From: Runella aurantiaca
GTDB lineage: Bacteria; Bacteroidota; Bacteroidia; Cytophagales; Spirosomataceae
Direction: 5' to 3'
DNA: 64,000 nt
Assembly (NCBI RefSeq): GCF_003339505.1
Contig: NZ_QPIW01000005.1
Span: 1 to 64,000 of the forward strand
The notes under the pieces were generated by a model. That model did not search any database, had not been told where the DNA came from, and was given only the letters and a program-made list of their open reading frames with translations. How positions within the stretch are numbered: the stretch's first letter is position 1; every line of letters starts with the position of its first letter. A program made the translations under genes and the position numbers. Positions 61,523 to 64,000 of the stretch are shown piece by piece.

Positions 61523-62365
61523 TTAATCGGTATAACTACGCGCAATAATCGGTGTGCTCGTGGTTATGTTATTTTGTATAAAGTTTTTTTCAGGGTCAAG
61601 GTACGTTTTAAATAACCCCCAAAACGAGGAGGTATAAAAAACCCACCCCACGGCCCGGCCCGTTTGAATATCTTCAAACAAGATAGGGTTATTGGGGTCC
61701 ACTTTGGTATTGTACAAATTCATCATATAATGCAGCCATTCGCCCAAAGTACGATCTTGGGGCGCTTCAAATTCGTGGCCTTCCCACGTGGGGTCATTGG
61801 GTTTCTTGCTGATTCTGACCTTGACCCGCATCGTATTTCGCAATTCAATCCCTGGCACACGCGTCGTGACGGGATAATACCATTTTCGATAAACACTCGG
61901 CGGAATAGCCGTCCAGAAATCATACGATTTGATGAACACATAAGGCAACAAATACCGCAAAGCCCCAAGCGAAAGATACGGAATAAACATCCCGGTTTGT
62001 TTGGAAATAAGGGAATACGAAAGGATAAAGCCCGCCATCCCAAAAAACATGAGTGAGACGCATAACCAAAATCCAGTGGCAAACTCTTTACGTTCCAGCC
62101 ACGTAGAAAAGGTTTTGTAGACCGTTATTAAAAAGATAACCCCTAAAATCAAAGCGCCCGTTTCGAACACAATAAAACTCAACGACAGCGACGTTATTTG
62201 ACTAACCATCCCTCCCAACGCCGCAAATAGAGCAAAGACGATGAGCACGTGCATCAACAATTTCTTGGAGAAAATCGCAGATGATTTTAAATAGGCAACA
62301 ATCCCTAAATTGGCTATTCCAAAGGCAATATTTCCGATTAAAAGCGTAAGTATTGTTGACGACAT
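61523..62365 (-). CDS. tssN: T6SS membrane protein TssN (Bacteroidota-specific)
   Basis: 280 residues with five or so helices in the first 140 residues and a soluble C-terminal domain (about 150-280) containing WYYPVTTRVPGIELRNTMRV and TLGEWLHYMMNLYNTKVDPN. Position between TssG-like and TssK and the topology match TssN, a subtype-iii-specific component thought to form part of an alternative membrane complex. It starts 58 nt after the TssG-like gene. No Proteobacterial TssL or TssM homologue is seen. Confidence 0.75.
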   Translation of the reverse strand: MSSTILTLLIGNIAFGIANLGIVAYLKSSAIFSKKLLMHVLIVFALFAALGGMVSQITSLSLSFIVFETGALILGVIFLITVYKTFSTWLERKEFATGFWLCVSLMFFGMAGFILSYSLISKQTGMFIPYLSLGALRYLLPYVFIKSYDFWTAIPPSVYRKWYYPVTTRVPGIELRNTMRVKVRISKKPNDPTWEGHEFEAPQDRTLGEWLHYMMNLYNTKVDPNNPILFEDIQTGRAVGWVFYTSSFWGLFKTYLDPEKNFIQNNITTSTPIIARSYTD

Positions 62366-62423
62366 TCCTACAATTGATTAATTACTGAATTTGAAATTAG
62401 TCTCCATTCTTCACTAAAAATAC

Positions 62424-63368
62424 TCATAAAACCGTCGTAAAACCTAATAATGCCGCCTGACTTCCATTATTTAACTGAAATCCATCATCGGATTTTTGGG
62501 GCAACAATTCCAACCGCCAATCCAATTCAATCGGCACTAACAATCCAGCCAGAAAATCGACCATTTTTCGTTGTCTGCCATTGGGAACATACCCTTCCAT
62601 TTGGTGGGCTGAGAGTGGACCGATGGAGATTTTCAAACAAAGGAATTGGTCTGTCAACGAAGGGGTAGCAATGACCGTATCCACGCCCAATGCGGCCTCT
62701 CCCAGTGGCATAAAAGGGGCTTCAACTGGTAATGACTGAACAATCGACTCGTAGTCCAGTTCCACCGAATCACCCAACAATTGCTCAAAACAATCGCGCA
62801 TCCACACCAAATTCCCCGCCGCTTTGTGGGCAATGGTCGTGATTTGAAACAAGGAAGCCTGCTGATTATCTGTCAAAGATAGATGGGCACTTTCCGGCCA
62901 GAAAACGGCTAAAAATTCTTTCAAAAAACCTTTATCCTGCCCCGCCAAGGCTTGTTTTTCAAACTGCTCAATGCGCACCCGTTGGTGGGTAATGGCGTTA
63001 TCAAACGGCAGAAAAAACTGCCGCGCATCGTCTTCTTGGCGTTCTTCTTCATTCCGAATCTCCTCCCATTGCTCATCCGTTTTATTGCGGCCAGTGGGGC
63101 GGTGAAAAAGGCGCTCAGGCAAGGTGTCGTACAGGCCATCGCGGGGGGTATTGACCCGATACCACGACGTTCCAGTGAGTTCGTTGAATACTTCCTCGAT
63201 TTCTGAAACATCCCTTTCGTAAAAATACGCCGAGGAGCGTTCGGGATAAATGACAATTTCTTCTTTCCGACAAAACCCGCTCGCAATCAACTCGTCCACC
63301 ACGGCCTCTACCCGAAGCCGCCTGACGGGCAATTGATCCAACGCTGATTTGAGTTCTTCGGGTGACAT
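62424..63368 (-). CDS. tssG: T6SS baseplate subunit TssG-like
   Basis: 314 residues, soluble. It begins LKSALDQLPVRRLRVEAVVD, then GLYDTLPERLFHRPTGR (a signature of the Bacteroidota TssG group) and FFLPFDNAITHQRVRIEQFE. The C-terminus SQAALLGFTTVL resembles the ending LGxxTxL of TssG. TssG pairs with two TssF copies in the baseplate wedge. The TssF-like gene lies directly upstream on the same strand (82-nt gap), as expected. Two short direct repeats occur in that gap. Confidence 0.72.
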   Translation of the reverse strand: MSPEELKSALDQLPVRRLRVEAVVDELIASGFCRKEEIVIYPERSSAYFYERDVSEIEEVFNELTGTSWYRVNTPRDGLYDTLPERLFHRPTGRNKTDEQWEEIRNEEERQEDDARQFFLPFDNAITHQRVRIEQFEKQALAGQDKGFLKEFLAVFWPESAHLSLTDNQQASLFQITTIAHKAAGNLVWMRDCFEQLLGDSVELDYESIVQSLPVEAPFMPLGEAALGVDTVIATPSLTDQFLCLKISIGPLSAHQMEGYVPNGRQRKMVDFLAGLLVPIELDWRLELLPQKSDDGFQLNNGSQAALLGFTTVL

Positions 63369-63406
63369 GTGTGATTTTAGTGGCTTGGTTGATTAAAAGG
63401 AAGGCA

Positions 63407-63441
63407 GAAGTAAGAAATCGGAAGTATGAAGTCAGAAATCG
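63407..63441. repeat. Short direct repeat between tssF and tssG
   Basis: GAAGTAAGAAATCG at 63407-63420 and GAAGTCAGAAATCG at 63428-63441 differ at one position. They fall in the 82-nt gap. Possibly slippage-derived intergenic sequence. Confidence 0.6.
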
Positions 63442-63449
63442 ACCTGCAC

Positions 63450-64000
63450 TTACGTGACTGTCCCGTTGACCAGCATCCGGATGGGCAAAACGCCCGACGA
63501 CTGTTCTTCCAACAAATGTTTGATGCGTAAACTATACTCCGACCATTGCTCGGGCGGAAGTGGTTTAGCAGGATTAGGCGTAAGATTGATGTCCAAAGTT
63601 CGCTGTAGCCCCTGATACTGAGACGCTCCCATGCTGAAACCCTTACTGATTTCCACCCGTTTTAGTTTATCGCCCAGTTCGGCAAAACACACCGCTTTGT
63701 AATCTTCCATCGTCACGGCGCGCCCTCGGGTAAGGATTGCTTTTTTGAAAACGGGCAAATTATCGTCTCCCTGCAACGGGCGCTGCCCGCCTTTGGTGGT
63801 TGTGAGGAGCATCGTTGTCTCGTCCGTAAAAGCAATATTTGCGCGGTCTCGCATGAGTTTTGTCCCAAACGCGAGGTTGTTGGCGGCATCGGCTTTCGTG
63901 GTCCAATAACGCACACTGAGTCTCCCCGTTTTTTCGGTGGTTTTGGCGCTGATAAACCAGTTTTGAAAATTATCTTTTTTAATAATGTTGCTGATACGTT
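63450..64000 (-). CDS. tssF: T6SS baseplate subunit TssF, C-terminal part (runs off the window)
   Basis: The minus-strand frame stays open from 63450 to the right edge (at least 183 codons), so the gene is cut by the window, not broken. A GTG at 63914 is not the true start, since NWFISAKTTEKTGRLSVRYW reads straight through it. SVRYWTTKADAANNLAFGTK, ILTRGRAVTMEDYKAVCFAE and the basic-to-acidic C-terminus fit the TssF C-terminal domain of subtype-iii systems. TssF is the main wedge protein. It is followed by tssG, tssN and tssK. Confidence 0.75.
   Translation of the reverse strand, partial: RISNIIKKDNFQNWFISAKTTEKTGRLSVRYWTTKADAANNLAFGTKLMRDRANIAFTDETTMLLTTTKGGQRPLQGDDNLPVFKKAILTRGRAVTMEDYKAVCFAELGDKLKRVEISKGFSMGASQYQGLQRTLDINLTPNPAKPLPPEQWSEYSLRIKHLLEEQSSGVLPIRMLVNGTVT

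Overview
The window looks like chromosomal DNA of a Bacteroidota bacterium, most likely Cytophagales (Spirosomaceae/Runella-like). This rests on several lineage markers. Two proteins carry the gliding-type (type B) C-terminal sorting domain of the type IX secretion system (T9SS) and one carries the type A domain. There is a subtype-iii type VI secretion locus (TssF/TssG/TssN/TssK/TssO-like), a DUF4173 membrane protein, UMF1-family MFS and GMC/gluconate-dehydrogenase-subunit-3 genes, and little sign of Shine-Dalgarno sequences. The genus assignment is inference.

Layout. 1-1310: decayed IS91-type mobile DNA (integrase N-terminus with a one-base frameshift, a highly folded non-coding segment, a transposase C-terminal fragment), ending at a tRNA-Leu/tRNA-Gly pair (1392-1602). 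1745-15437: mostly minus-strand housekeeping and envelope genes: UbiA prenyltransferase, two related outer-membrane barrels (one with TSP3 repeats and OmpA domain), M17 aminopeptidase, a sulfite-oxidase-like protein, MenC, then LpxK on plus, a T9SS type B protein, a GMC oxidoreductase pair and a DUF4173 protein. 15543-31203: a plus-strand glycan cluster containing a transketolase split into two genes 4.6 kb apart, an epimerase-glycosyltransferase fusion, three membrane proteins with GT-C-like features, an acyltransferase, a second family-2 transferase, a large unknown protein and an AlgX/AlgJ-like SGNH protein. 31356-34340: tRNA-Val, an MFS transporter and an amino-acid permease. 34542-54381: a Wzx/Wzy-type exopolysaccharide or capsule locus (Wza, Wzz, flippase, methyltransferases, UDP-GlcNAc 2-epimerase, two glycosyltransferases, polymerase-like protein, initiating phosphotransferase, nucleotidyltransferase, Wzi). 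Its central serotype-like part (about 38.0-45.8 kb) is conspicuously AT-rich and ends in a perfect 48-bp palindrome. Three secreted-protein genes (adhesin-like, T9SS type B, T9SS type A) sit inside the locus. 54394-58251: BtuF-like receptor, GntP permease, tRNA-Gln, FabD, DCC-family protein. 58278-64000: a SUMF1-domain protein and the start of the minus-strand T6SS locus, whose TssF gene runs off the right edge.

How it works together (inference). Two separate glycan systems flank the transporter pair. The right one is a conventional Und-PP-linked, Wzy-dependent pathway: initiating transferase, epimerase, glycosyltransferases, flippase, polymerase, Wzz, Wza export and Wzi surface attachment. 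The left one looks like an Und-P-sugar/GT-C pathway. The fusion protein would make and load a sugar, the split transketolase could build an unusual ketose or altered carbon skeleton, three GT-C-like proteins could transfer sugars outside the inner membrane, and the acyltransferase plus SGNH protein could acylate the product. This left cluster is the best candidate here for an undescribed system. All names are from reading motifs; no database search was run.
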